Shown one piece after another: positions 23,760-33,472 of a DNA stretch of 64,000 nucleotides (its first letter is position 1; the number at the start of each line of letters is the position of its first letter). The position numbers were made by a program, and so were the translations under genes. Under the pieces are notes generated by a model that made no database searches, was not told where the DNA came from, and saw only the letters and a list, made by a program, of their open reading frames with translations. Source of the stretch: Harmonia axyridis (lineage: Eukaryota; Arthropoda; Insecta; Coleoptera; Coccinellidae); contig NC_059503.1 of assembly GCF_914767665.1 (NCBI RefSeq), positions 19,158,001-19,222,000 of the forward strand, in the 5' to 3' direction.

Positions 23760-24863
23760 TGAGGTGTACAACTTTGTTGTATTGAACATGTCAACTTACA
23801 AGCCAAATTCTCATTCGCGGACAATTTCAATTTTCCGCTTCAATAAACAGAAATCTGCGGCTGGGGCTCATCGAATGCTCTCAGATACCTGTGGTGAGGC
23901 CGCTATTAGTGAAAAAACGTGCTGAGAGTGGTTTCAACATGTCCTAAACATTGATTTTGACGTCGAAGACCAGCATGGAAGAGAGAAGGTTTTTGAAGAT
24001 GCAGAATTGTAGGCAATACTGGAACAAGACTCGTGTCAAACGCAACAAGCCATTTCAAAACGTCTGAAAGTCATGGGAATGATTCAGAAACAAGGAAAAC
24101 AAGGAAAAGCTAAGAGAGATGTTTGTATGCTTGTGAACAGCTGCTTGCAAGGCAAAGACGAAAGAGATTTCTGCATCGCATTGTGACTGGAGACAAAAAA
24201 TAGGTTCATTACGATAATCCTAAGCTTATAAAATCATACGGATATCCCAGCTATGCTTCAATATCGACGGCCAAACCAAAAATTCAAAGTTCCAAGGCCA
24301 TGCCCAGTATTTGGTGGGACCAGCTCGGCGTAGGGTATTATAAGTTGTTAAAATCGATTGAAACAATCACGGGCGATCGTTATCGATGGCAATGGATGCG
24401 TTTGAGTCTAGCATTGAAATAAAAACACCGCAATACATCGATAGACATAATAAAGTGATTTCACAACGAGACAATGCTTATGGAGTCAAGCATTGTCACG
24501 CTGTAAAATCACTTTATTGCCAAAGTGGTCAAGACATACTTAGAAACGTTGAAATGGGAAGTTCGACACCACCCGCCATTTTCTTCAGACGTTGCTCCCT
24601 CGGACAACCACTTATTTCGATCAATGGCACACGGCCTGGCTGATCAGCACTTCCGGTCTCATGAAGAAGTTAAAAATTGGATCAATTCGTGGATCGCATC
24701 AAAAGATGACCAGTTTTTTCAATGCGGGATTCGTATAATACCCGAAAAAGAGCAGAAAGTAGAGGCCATAGCGATGGACATTACTTTAAATCATGAATGT
24801 ATAACCAGTTTTTCACAATAAGGCCTCGAGTTTCGAAGAAAAAACGGTGGAAGCTAAATTGTA
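23760..24863 (+). mobile_element. mariner element relic A (mauritiana-type)
   Basis: The left end GAGGTGTACAACTTTG and right end AAAACGGTGGAAGCTAAATT match mariner termini seen in copies B and C. In between, the plus strand encodes a decayed transposase spread over several frames: GEAAISEKT near the N-terminus, then EQDSCQTQQAISKRLKVMGM, YDNP, TITGDRYRWQWMRLSLAL, VKTYLETLKWEV, DVAPSDNHLFRSMAHGLADQ and IASKDDQFF near the C-terminus. Stops (for example at AELstopAIL), frameshifts and a deletion between the left end and the coding region make it inactive. The APSD segment retains the third catalytic Asp of DD34D mariners, but the frame around it is broken. Confidence 0.9.
24449..24518. repeat. 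Local inverted duplication inside mariner A
   Basis: Left arms AATAAAGTGATTT (24449-24461) and GACAATGCTT (24470-24479) are mirrored as AAGCATTGTC (24488-24497) and AAATCACTTTATT (24506-24518). In intact mariners this part reads straight through, so the right arm replaced transposase sequence by an inverted copy, a template-switch type event. Confidence 0.8.
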
Positions 24864-24914
24864 TGACGATGTACTATTTCAAAATACGTAGAATTAACTT
24901 CACAAATTAATATA

Positions 24915-25584
24915 CAGGGTGGCCATTTGAAAACGAAACAGACGAGATTACAGACGAAATAAAGTTTTTCGATAGAAATGCTCGGACAGGTCGATTTCTG
25001 TTTCGAGGGGGACAACTTAAGATGTAGGTTACGGACGCATAGCGCTTCAACCCTTGCTACTACAACCCTCACCCCCAAATTTTGAATAGGGAAGATGGGG
25101 TGAGTGATACCTCATTTGAAAGGTATTTTTATACTGATTTCAGCACAGTTATTGTTTTTTCATTTTATGCATTAGTTCTCGAAATATTCTTAACTAAGTA
25201 TTTGAAAATGAAGTGGTGTTTTCATGGCACTTGTAGTGTTTTGTGAAAAATCGACATTTTGAGCTTCAAAACAACCATGACTGGCTTCCTTCCAAACTAA
25301 CTAACGCATGAATATTTCGAGAACTAATGCATAAAATGAAAAAACAATTACTGTTCTGAAATCAGTATAAAAGTACCTTTAAATTGAGGTATCACTCACC
25401 CCATCTTCCCTATTCAAAAATTGGGGGTGGGGGTTGTAGCAGCAAGGGTTGAAGCGCTATGCGTCCGTAACCTACATCTTAAGTTGTCCCCCTCGAAACA
25501 GAAATCGACCTGTCCGAGCATTTCTATCGAAAAACTTCATTTCGTCTGTAATCTCGTCTGTTTCGTTTTCAAATGGCCACCCTG
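24915..25584. mobile_element. 670-bp hairpin MITE, copy 1 (CAGGGTGGCCATTTG ends)
   Basis: The element begins CAGGGTGGCCATTTGAAAAC and ends with its reverse complement, flanked by TA on both sides. Inverted arms of about 270 bp surround a ~120-bp centre at about 25189-25310. There is no transposase. The same element lies in opposite orientation at 36760-37431. Terminal sequence and TA flanks suggest mobilisation by a Tc1/mariner-superfamily transposase, an inference shared with the element at 33473-34902, which has the related end CAGGGTGGCCACTTT. Confidence 0.9.
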
Positions 25585-26807
25585 TATGTAATAACATAGA
25601 AAACAACTTGTTCCTTTCCTAGCCCAAAATGGCATTTCGGATAGCCTGAATACCCTGAGTATAAAGATGTAGGTGGGTTTTATCAGGCCTATCTGAATGA
25701 TCTTGAATAATTAATTCAGATTAAGATTGGAGCGGTAAATACATCGTGAGCCGAGAAGTAAAAAGTTAGTAATCTTATTAAGTGCTTAGAGAAGTCATGC
25801 AACCAGCCTGTCCGGCTTTCTATTCTGCTATTCCTGATAAAACAATTTAATCAGATTTTACGCAGATTACACCGAAACTTTTTTAATTCAAGTTTGTTAA
25901 AAAGGTTTTATAAGCTAGTCGAGATGCTGCGAATTCTTATTCTTCTGTTTTCTACCCGGCTACTGACGGGGTGGTTCCCTGGACAACACGATAACCATTT
26001 CAACGAATTTTTCAATTATGAAATGATTTAGGGAATGAAACTTGCCGACGTTTGGTGATATAAAACTTGGGGAACTTTTATTAAATGAAAATTTGAGATC
26101 TGATCGCTGAATTGATTTTTGAATTTATTGAGTCTTGCTGGAAGTGCTCGTTATTGAAATCGGAGAAAATATCGAAAAATGCAAGCGAATCTTGATATTT
26201 ATTGCAGAATGCTTCCAGCTGAGCAACATTTCGGATAGTGAGAATGAGTGGATAGTTTTTTCGAATTCTTTAAGATAGATTATCTATTGGTTAGCAGCAG
26301 TTATTTCACTCTGAAAGCCAAGGTTCCTAACCGTTGAAAAAATAAGTTGCTGAATTTGATTCAATACTCAAGCCATTTCCTAATATAGATAGTCATCCAC
26401 TATACCGGGTTCACATGAATTAGAAGTACAAATACAAATGAGAGGTTTCCCATGTTATTGAAAGAATGTCCTATAAACATGAGCTTGTTCTCTAGATACA
26501 GTGCATCAAAGTTAGATTTTTTAAAGTCTTTTTCTAATAGTATTGGCATTCAAAAAGTAATTTGACAGAGATATTACAATTTAGAGTTTACTTCATGAAA
26601 TATGCCAATTTTTATCGGAAATATATCTACTGCAAGATACATTTTCTCACGTTTTTCATCTAGAACTTCTTCCAGTAGAACACTAGTATTTAAGAAAACT
26701 GTTAGAACTAACTTTGATCTAGTACTGAAAATTTTGGTATCTTATCTTATCTGCTACCGATTCCGTGAAGAAAATTTCTCAATATACTGGGGAACATTCG
26801 AATGAAC
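25585..26807. other. Non-coding stretch
   Basis: No gene recognised. The 67-codon plus-strand frame at 26602-26805 lacks any domain. Sequence is AT-rich and not repeated in the window. Confidence 0.4.
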
Positions 26808-27736
26808 GGGTGTTTTTTTTCGAGGTATATAACTTTAAGTTGGCATTACTGTTCAAGATGGCGACCGATTCAACAGCTGTTAAGTGATTTATTCCCAGTT
26901 TGGTTTGGCAATTCATCGTGAAAAAACTCACGCCTGAAAAATGCTTGCAAGTAGTGCAATTTTATTTCGAAAATAATGGTTCTGTGTGGAATACGTATCG
27001 CGCACTACGTCCATTTTATTTTGTTTAGCGATGAAGCGCACTTCTGGTTGAATGGCTACATCAACAAACAAAACTGTCGCATTTGGAGTGAAGCTACTCC
27101 CCAAGTGTATGTCGAAACACGTTACAACCAGAAAAACTGACTGTTTGGTGCGCTTTATGGGCTGGTGGAATCATTACACTTCTTCGAAAACGATGATGGC
27201 CAGAACGTTACAGTCAATGGTGATCGGTATAGAGCCATGATTACTAACTTTTTCATTCCTGAATTGAACAACCATGATGTCCAGAAGCTGTGGTTCCAAC
27301 AAGACGGCGCAATATGTCACACAGCTCGTGCCACAATCGATTCATTGAAGGACACGTTTGGTGACCGCCTAATTTCACGTTTTAGACCTGTGAATTGGCC
27401 TCCAAGATCTTGTGATTTAACACCGCTAGACTACTTTCTGTTGAGCTATGTAAAGTCATTGGTCCATGCGGATAATCCACAAACCCTTGACCATTAGGAA
27501 GACAACATTCGCCGTGTTATTGCCGATATACGGCCACAAAAGTTGGAAAGAGTCATCGAAAATTGGACGTCCAGATTGGACTACATCCAAGCCAGCCGTA
27601 GCGGTCATATGCCAGAAATCATATCTGAAATGTAATGCCACATGATTATCTTGCCGATAAATAAAATTCGTGTCAATCGAATTATCCATCGTTGTTTTAT
27701 TGCAATTTAAAGTTCTATAGCTCTAAAAAAACACCC
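26808..27736 (+). mobile_element. Internally deleted Tc1/mariner-superfamily transposon
   Basis: Ends are GGGTGTTTTTTTCGAG and its near-complement CTCTAAAAAAACACCC. The plus strand first encodes a transposase N-terminus (KKLTPEKCLQVVQFYFENNG, then SVWNTYRAL), then jumps directly to the catalytic region (FVLFSDEAHFWLNGY, RIWSEATPQVYVETRYN). A frame at 27165-27497 (110 codons) carries GDRYRAMITNFFIPELNN, WFQQDGAICHTARATIDSL and RSCDLTPLDYFLLSYVKSLV. It stops at DHstopEDNIRRVIADIRPQK and continues to a natural end near 27634. The SDE, QQD and DLTPLD segments look like the DDE triad. About 130 codons between the HTH region and the first Asp are missing, and there are stops, so it is dead. Confidence 0.85.
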
Positions 27737-27739
27737 TTT

Positions 27740-28010
27740 ATAATAAAAATCGGTCAGTTAGCTATAGGTATTGAATTAATTGATTATAAGTTTCGAAGTT
27801 TTTCTCGCAATATGTATAAATTATTCCTAAAGATTCATATAATCATCACATAAAAAGTAGGACTACGATAAAGATCCTATATCTTGAAAACAAAACGTTT
27901 TTACTCAACTTCTCCAAAGAATCTTGTTTATAGGTACCTCTAATTCGAGAGCATCTAGTAGTATAGAGAAGAAACCGATAAATCATTATCAAATAACAAC
28001 AAACCATTAC
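27740..28010. other. 3' flank of the protease homolog gene
   Basis: AT-rich, with no further coding evidence. It should contain the 3' UTR of the minus-strand gene ending at 28013. An AATAAA overlaps the last codons of that gene; no clearer downstream polyadenylation signal was picked out. Confidence 0.35.
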
Positions 28011-28012
28011 TC

Positions 28013-28967
28013 TCATTTATATTTATTCAAACTTGTATCCAAATTCCTCGTTTTCATGTGATCATCTATCCATTTCATGAAGTAATTTACATTAGCATAT
28101 ACCCCTGGAATTCCTCGTCCACATCCTACTCCCCACGAGACAATTCCCACTTGAATGAACCGATTTGGTTGATTTTTCATGGGACAAACCAAAGCTCCAC
28201 CTCCATCACCGCTGCAGGTGTCATAACGTTCACTACCACCAGCACAAATGAAGCTTCTGTGTAGATTGAAGTAGCCTCCAAGTCTAGTACTCCTCAGTTT
28301 ATAAACGCACTCAGTTCTTGACACTAATGGGATGTTGTTCTTCTTCAACTGCTTTCCTGTGAAGGGTTTTTCTATTGCATCCACACCGTAACCACCAGAT
28401 TCGCAAAATGGCTGAATTCTTGAGGAAACGTTACCTGAAGGTAAGCAGATGATTTTTACGTTGGGAGCTATTTGAAATGGACTTTTCAGGAACAACAGTG
28501 CGATGTCGTTCTTCAGAGTCCGTGGGTTAAAATGCTGATGCACTATTTTTTCAATTATCACACTATCTTGATGTGGGTAAGGTTCGAAATCTGCATCGTT
28601 ATCTATGTCTCCTGCTCTCACTCTCAATCCCTCAATTGTGTATTGATATACGCAATGACCTGCTGTTAATACAACTTGGGGATGGATTATGGAACCTGCA
28701 CATGAAAATTTCCAGTATTTTTGATCCTTGAACAGGATAGCTGTGGTCCAAGGTAATTCTCCTATTGTTACCATTTTCCCGCCAACAATTCTTTCAGTTA
28801 ATGCGATTTCGTGACCGCAGGAGTCGAAGACTGGAGGTTCGTAGATTTCAGCTGAAGCAGGTTCTTCTGATTCGTCCTTTAGTTCAAGCAGCACCTTGTG
28901 CATAGGTCGTCGTCGCAAAGAAAGGCAGCAGATTTCACTTTGGTTCTCACATTTCACATCCAGTACC
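28013..28967 (-). CDS. CLIP-domain serine protease homolog, exon 2 (terminal)
   Basis: This is the main exon of a 368-residue secreted protein. After the acceptor (TTGCAG, AG at 28969-28968) it supplies the second half of the CLIP domain (Cys57, Cys64-Cys65), a linker, and an S1 chymotrypsin-fold domain beginning RIVGG at residues 110-114. The catalytic His is in VVLTAGHC (His155) and Asp in KNDIALLFL (Asp205). The serine site reads CSGDGGGAL, so the nucleophile Ser is Gly306. That makes it a non-catalytic serine protease homolog (SPH, CLIPA type). In insects such as Holotrichia and Tenebrio, family members act in haemolymph as cofactors for prophenoloxidase activation, and this role is inferred by family. 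Disulfide Cys and SWGVGCG are conserved. It ends at TGA 28015-28013. There are no stops or frameshifts, so the gene appears intact. The ATG at 28981 lies in the intron and is not the start. Confidence 0.95.
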
Positions 28968-30874
28968 CTGCAACCATACACCAGAGTTGAGTTTCGGTTA
29001 GTGAATATTTTTTATGCTGAAAGAATACTCTTCTAGCTGAACTTTATTTTGAAGTATTGGTTCGGATATATCAAGTTAACAACTTTGTTTCCACCGTTTT
29101 GCAATAGTTGGCTGTGGCGGTAAATGGTAGTCGAAATAAATATATCGTTGATGTCTTACAATGAGCTAAGGTATTTGTTAACATAACGCCATAGAATTAT
29201 TAGTCAAATTGTGTCTGCATCATAAAGTTATTCTCGATTAAACAATTATACGAGCCAAATTCTCGTCATTTGCGGAAGGTTTGAATTTTCTGCTTTAATC
29301 TGGAGAAATCTGCCGCTTAGAATCATCGAATGCTCTCAAATACCTATGATGAGGCCGCTATCAGTGAAAGAACGCTTCAAGAATGGTGATTTTAACGTCG
29401 AAGGTATCCGAAGATGCAGAATTGGAGGCATTACTTGATCAAGACTCGTGTCAAACGCAACAAGAATTGGCGTAATATCCAGACGTTGCTCCCTCGGACT
29501 ATCACTTGTTTCGATCAATGGTACACGGCCTGGCTAACCGGTCTTATAAAGAAGTAAAAACTTGGATGGATGCGTGGATCGCTTTAAAAGGTGAAACATT
29601 TTTTTCAACGCGGGATTCGTACGCTGCCCGAAAGATGGTCGAGAGTAGTGGCCAGCAGTGGACAATACTACAATAAATCCCCAAATTATGGGAAAAAACG
29701 GCGGAAGCAAAGTTTTTAGCCCATGTGAATTTTAATAGTTTCAAAGTAGGTAAGATAGGTTGTCAGAATTTATAGTTCTTAGTAGTTTATTTCTCTCTTG
29801 TGCCACAAGATGTATAAAGTAATAAAGTCATTCGACTTCAACGTTTTAATTTTTATTTTGTGAAAGCTTACTGGCTATTCTCAATCCTGAAAAATGTTAA
29901 GTGTGATACACGTGTGAAAACCACCTATTCTCCACTTGTGAGATGTGTTGGTTTTTCGCCCTTGAATAGTTTCAATAATTCTTGAAATAAATTATACAAT
30001 TTTCAACACGAACTATAAATCCATTTATCAATCGTTACAATTCAAGATATCATTAATAAAATCAATTAAATATTTCAACAAGGACATTGTGAAATTGCAT
30101 ATTTCTAGCAAATTTTTTGCAATATTTTCATTTACTTCATTATATTTTTATTTATTTGAATAAAACCACTGGTAAACTCAAGCTTTCGATGATAGAGAAT
30201 TATTGGTTTGAAACTTTGATATCAACAGTTTTCGTATATTATAAAAATAAAAGTCGATATTGAAAAACGACAATTCGATTTGAAATGTGCTCAAAATGAA
30301 ATAAACGAAAAATAGTTCTATTTCAAGAATAAATTACTTTTTACTGTACCTGAGGAACAGGTATTTCGTGGGTATGTATACGATTCCTGCTACTAACTAA
30401 CAAACATCTTATATATTCAAGAAATAGGTTCATGCCAGAATAACATACTGTATTTTCCTTGCCTACAGCAATCCACAGAAACAATTCGTTCATATATTTT
30501 GCACATTAGGAATAGGACACGTCCTACACGAAAAACTTCCAGGGAAATAATATTATTCAAACCCCATCGACATAAAATTATTCCTTACTGTATAAACAGG
30601 GCCTTTAGCATGTTCGAAAAAGAGAATACGTGATACTCCAGAATATTGGAACTCCGCGTCTCCTCATAACTTCAATTCGAATACTTTTCTTTGTTTCAGA
30701 GATTTATCGACATGTTTCCAATATCAAGCAGGCACATATAGACCCTGAAACCCCTTGGGCCATTGGTCCGTCGCATATTAAAGCAAATAACAGGTTCACA
30801 TGGAACCGGAAACGCACATCAATATGTCAGCCAGTATTATTCGCGAATATGATTTACAATCTATTGAAACTTAC
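28968..30874 (-). other. Intron of the protease homolog gene (1907 nt)
   Basis: Phase 2 intron with GTAAGT donor (30874-30869) and TTGCAG acceptor (28973-28968). It interrupts the CLIP domain between its third and fourth cysteines. It contains mariner relic B on the opposite strand; the remainder is AT-rich with no other coding evidence. Confidence 0.85.
29071..29720 (+). mobile_element. mariner element relic B, inside the protease homolog intron
   Basis: The left end TTAACAACTTTGTTTCC and right end AAAACGGCGGAAGCAAAGTT match mariner termini. The 5' non-coding region (GAGCCAAATTCTCGTCATTTG) matches copy C. Coding remnants read DEAAISER..., then DQDSCQTQQELA. A deletion then joins straight to DVAPSDYHLF, HGLAN and EVKTWMDAWIALKG, so most of the catalytic domain is gone. 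It lies antisense to the host gene. Its presence in an intact gene's intron suggests it is tolerated. Confidence 0.88.
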
Positions 30875-31026
30875 CGAATGTCCACGAGGTCTTTGATATT
30901 GGCACCAGAGTTGTTGTCGATACACATGTGTTTTGGCACGCATTGACAATTCGATGGTTTCGATGTTTGTAAGATTACTGGAGTGACCATTGTAGCCACT
31001 AGAACATAAATTGTATGTTGATACAT
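30875..31026 (-). CDS. CLIP-domain serine protease homolog, exon 1 (signal peptide and start of CLIP)
   Basis: From ATG at 31026-31024 this 152-nt exon encodes 50 codons plus two bases. Residues 1-20 form a signal peptide (MYQHTIYVLVATMVTPVILQ), followed by the first half of a CLIP domain, NCQCVPKHMC, giving Cys27, Cys29 and Cys35. It ends CATTCG followed by the donor GTAAGT (30874-30869). The two leftover bases CG join the first G of exon 2 to give Arg51, keeping frame and producing DIRVLDVKC, the usual spacing to the fourth CLIP Cys. The six-cysteine CLIP pattern completes only when both exons are joined, which strongly supports the model. Total coding length is 1107 nt (368 residues plus stop). 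A 5' UTR exon upstream is possible. Confidence 0.88.
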
Positions 31027-31029
31027 CTT

Positions 31030-31362
31030 GTCACGATAGTGTTTATATCGACAACATTAACGTAAGTTACAAATAACAAATTATATGTTACGAAACGAGA
31101 TCAACATGCAACATATTTTCCATATTTTCTTCTTCTTCTTGTCAATGTAAATTTCCCTCTCGTTGAAACTATAAAAATAAAAATATTTCAGTAATATATG
31201 AAGCTAAACAGAGCAATGAAGTAATTTTAGATTGTCTAATACGAGGATTGCTTTTTATATTTCATACTTTCAAAAATCCAAAAATAACCGGAAATGTGGC
31301 CAATGTTCCATTAGACCAAAGTAGAACAGTCAATTCAGTGTTTGCGGAAATTTGAAATACAA
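31030..31362. other. 5' flank of the protease homolog gene
   Basis: Expected to hold the promoter or a 5' UTR exon for the minus-strand gene. A TATAAA on the minus strand (31047-31042) lies only ~16-20 nt before the ATG, too close to be a normal TATA box for that start. No immune-type regulatory site was identified with confidence. Confidence 0.25.
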
Positions 31363-31826
31363 AATACGCTCTATTAGTGATGACGTCACACACCGCCATT
31401 TTAGTTCTCCTGTCAGTGTTCGGAATCCAAACAAACACATTGTCATTCAAATTAGTACGTTGTCGTTGAAGAACTTGGCTTATTTTGATAAATAAGATCA
31501 TTTAAGGAACGATTTTACTATTAATTGATAGACAGAAGGCACGATATTAATGCCAGTAAGTTCGAACTTGAAGTTCAACTAATAAACTCGGCTTTTTACA
31601 AAATCTGGGGAATCATAAAGGATTCCAACTTACTGGTATCAACCTCGTTCCTTCTGTCTATCAATTAATATTGAAATCGTTCCTCAAATACACTAATTTA
31701 TGAAAATAAGCCAATTCCTTCAATGACACCGTACTAATTTGAATGACAATTTATTTGTTTGGATTCCGAACACTGAGAGGAGAACCAAAAATGGCGGTGT
31801 GTGATGTCACACTAATAGAGCGTATT
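31363..31826. mobile_element. 464-bp hairpin (foldback) MITE
   Basis: AATACGCTCTATTAGTGA at the left is mirrored by TCACACTAATAGAGCGTATT at the right. Inverted arms of about 200 bp run almost to a ~55-bp centre near 31595 (for example CACACCGCCATTTT against AAAATGGCGGTGTG, and ATTGATAGACAGAAGG against CCTTCTGTCTATCAAT). Antiparallel short frames in the arms mirror each other and are not genes. Target duplication was not resolved. Confidence 0.85.
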
Positions 31827-33472
31827 GTCCTTCATTTTGATAACGTGAGCTCTCACACTTCGACTCGAAAAAGTGATCCAAACGTCGAATCGATGGGTCA
31901 TTTTGTTCAGTCAATGGAAGTATTAATTATGTAGAAAGCGTTTTTCACCAGCAGAAGAGACAGTTGATGCCTTCAAAACAAATATTTTGGAGCTTTCTGA
32001 TTGTAGGCGAAGAATAAGTTTAAATTTATGAAAAAGTGAATCCTCATGGAGAATATTTTCGAAAACAATAAAGCCCTTCAAATGAATTCTTTAGCTTGAT
32101 CTCTAATTTATTGAGGCAATATAAAACAAAACTCTCTTATTATTCTTCAAAATTTTGATTCTGGATGGAGATGAAAACGCAATCATTCGTGCTATTACCT
32201 AGGTACTATTATATTGCTAGAAAATTAATTCCGTTGAAAAAATTTCTAATTGCCGAAAAACAAGATTCCATTTTCAATTCACAGGATCTTATCTTTAGAG
32301 AATAAGACTGTAAGGTTCTTGGAGTTGTAAAATACAATTCTGGTAGCATTAATCACCACTAAATTTTATAACATCTATTAAAATTTCATTTGCCTTTCAC
32401 AAGTCATTCTGTTCAACATATTTAAGAGGACGATAATTTATTATACTTGTATCAAACTAACATTAATTTTGGCTAACTGAATGTCATTTGAGGGTTGCGT
32501 TCCCTTACACGCAATTGACTCCTCATTTATAACCTTGGAAAAGCAATAAATGAAAATCATGAAGAATTATTTATTTTTATCAAAATTTGTAGGATCAAAA
32601 AGCATTTTTGATCTCCTAATATTACTTCGCTCCTGATGGCTTTGAAAATATTTTTTTTTTGGCATCGGTGAAAAATAGGAAATTCAATTTTCTTTGAAAT
32701 TCATAGATACATACGATTAAGGTTAGAATTTTTCATAATTTTCGTATGCAAAAAAATATGGGGCATGCGCCAGGTAGGTATTGAAAGGCTTATTATTTAG
32801 TATTTTTCGTGAAGTCAATAGATGGAATGAAAGAAAAAAACAATTCGTATAGAGGATTAAGATTGGAATATTCGAAAAATCTTCCATAACAAGATTGAAA
32901 AAATAATTCAGAATAGAAAAAAATATATATAAGGTCATTTGATTTGAAATATTTCAAGAATTTGTTACCAAATACACGAGAAAAAAATTGTATCTTCAAC
33001 TCAGTCGAATCAATTCGTTCAGATCAACAATGTCAAAATTCATATTGATAGCTATTCACTTACCAGTAGGAAGACTACTCTGTGTATCATAATCAATATA
33101 TTGGCTCTCAAATTTCACACTAAACAAAATGTAATCATACACATTGCATGTGCTAATATTGGTTTGTTATTATTCAAATAAATATCGAATGGTGCGGATA
33201 TATATTTCACAACCGTTGGGCAAAATGTAATGACCTATGAATTGGTGTTAGAATGCAACAAATCGATGAACTTTATTCTGCGACAACAATGTGTTCATCT
33301 ATACATATATAAAATTCAAAGAACCTGATCAAATTGTGCTTATTTTGTACGAATCTCATCATTTCTCGTTAAAAATTCAAAAAATGTCATATGTTCTTAA
33401 CAACGAAAGTATTCTGTAGATGTGCATTCGTATGAAGAATGCAAGAAGCATTGAAATGTGAAAATCGATATA
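31827..33472. other. Non-coding stretch
   Basis: AT-rich with no supported gene. Two overlapping minus-strand frames at 32723-32999 are low-complexity Phe/Tyr/Asn-rich translations of AT-rich DNA. Confidence 0.45.

Noticed and set aside
28979..28981. ATG at the start of the long minus-strand frame as the start of the protease homolog.
   Set aside because: It lies inside the intron 12 nt upstream of a good acceptor. Using it would omit the signal peptide and the first three CLIP cysteines found in exon 1.
31042..31047. TATAAA upstream of the protease homolog start as its TATA box.
   Set aside because: It lies only about 16-20 nt before the ATG, which would put the transcription start inside the coding sequence.
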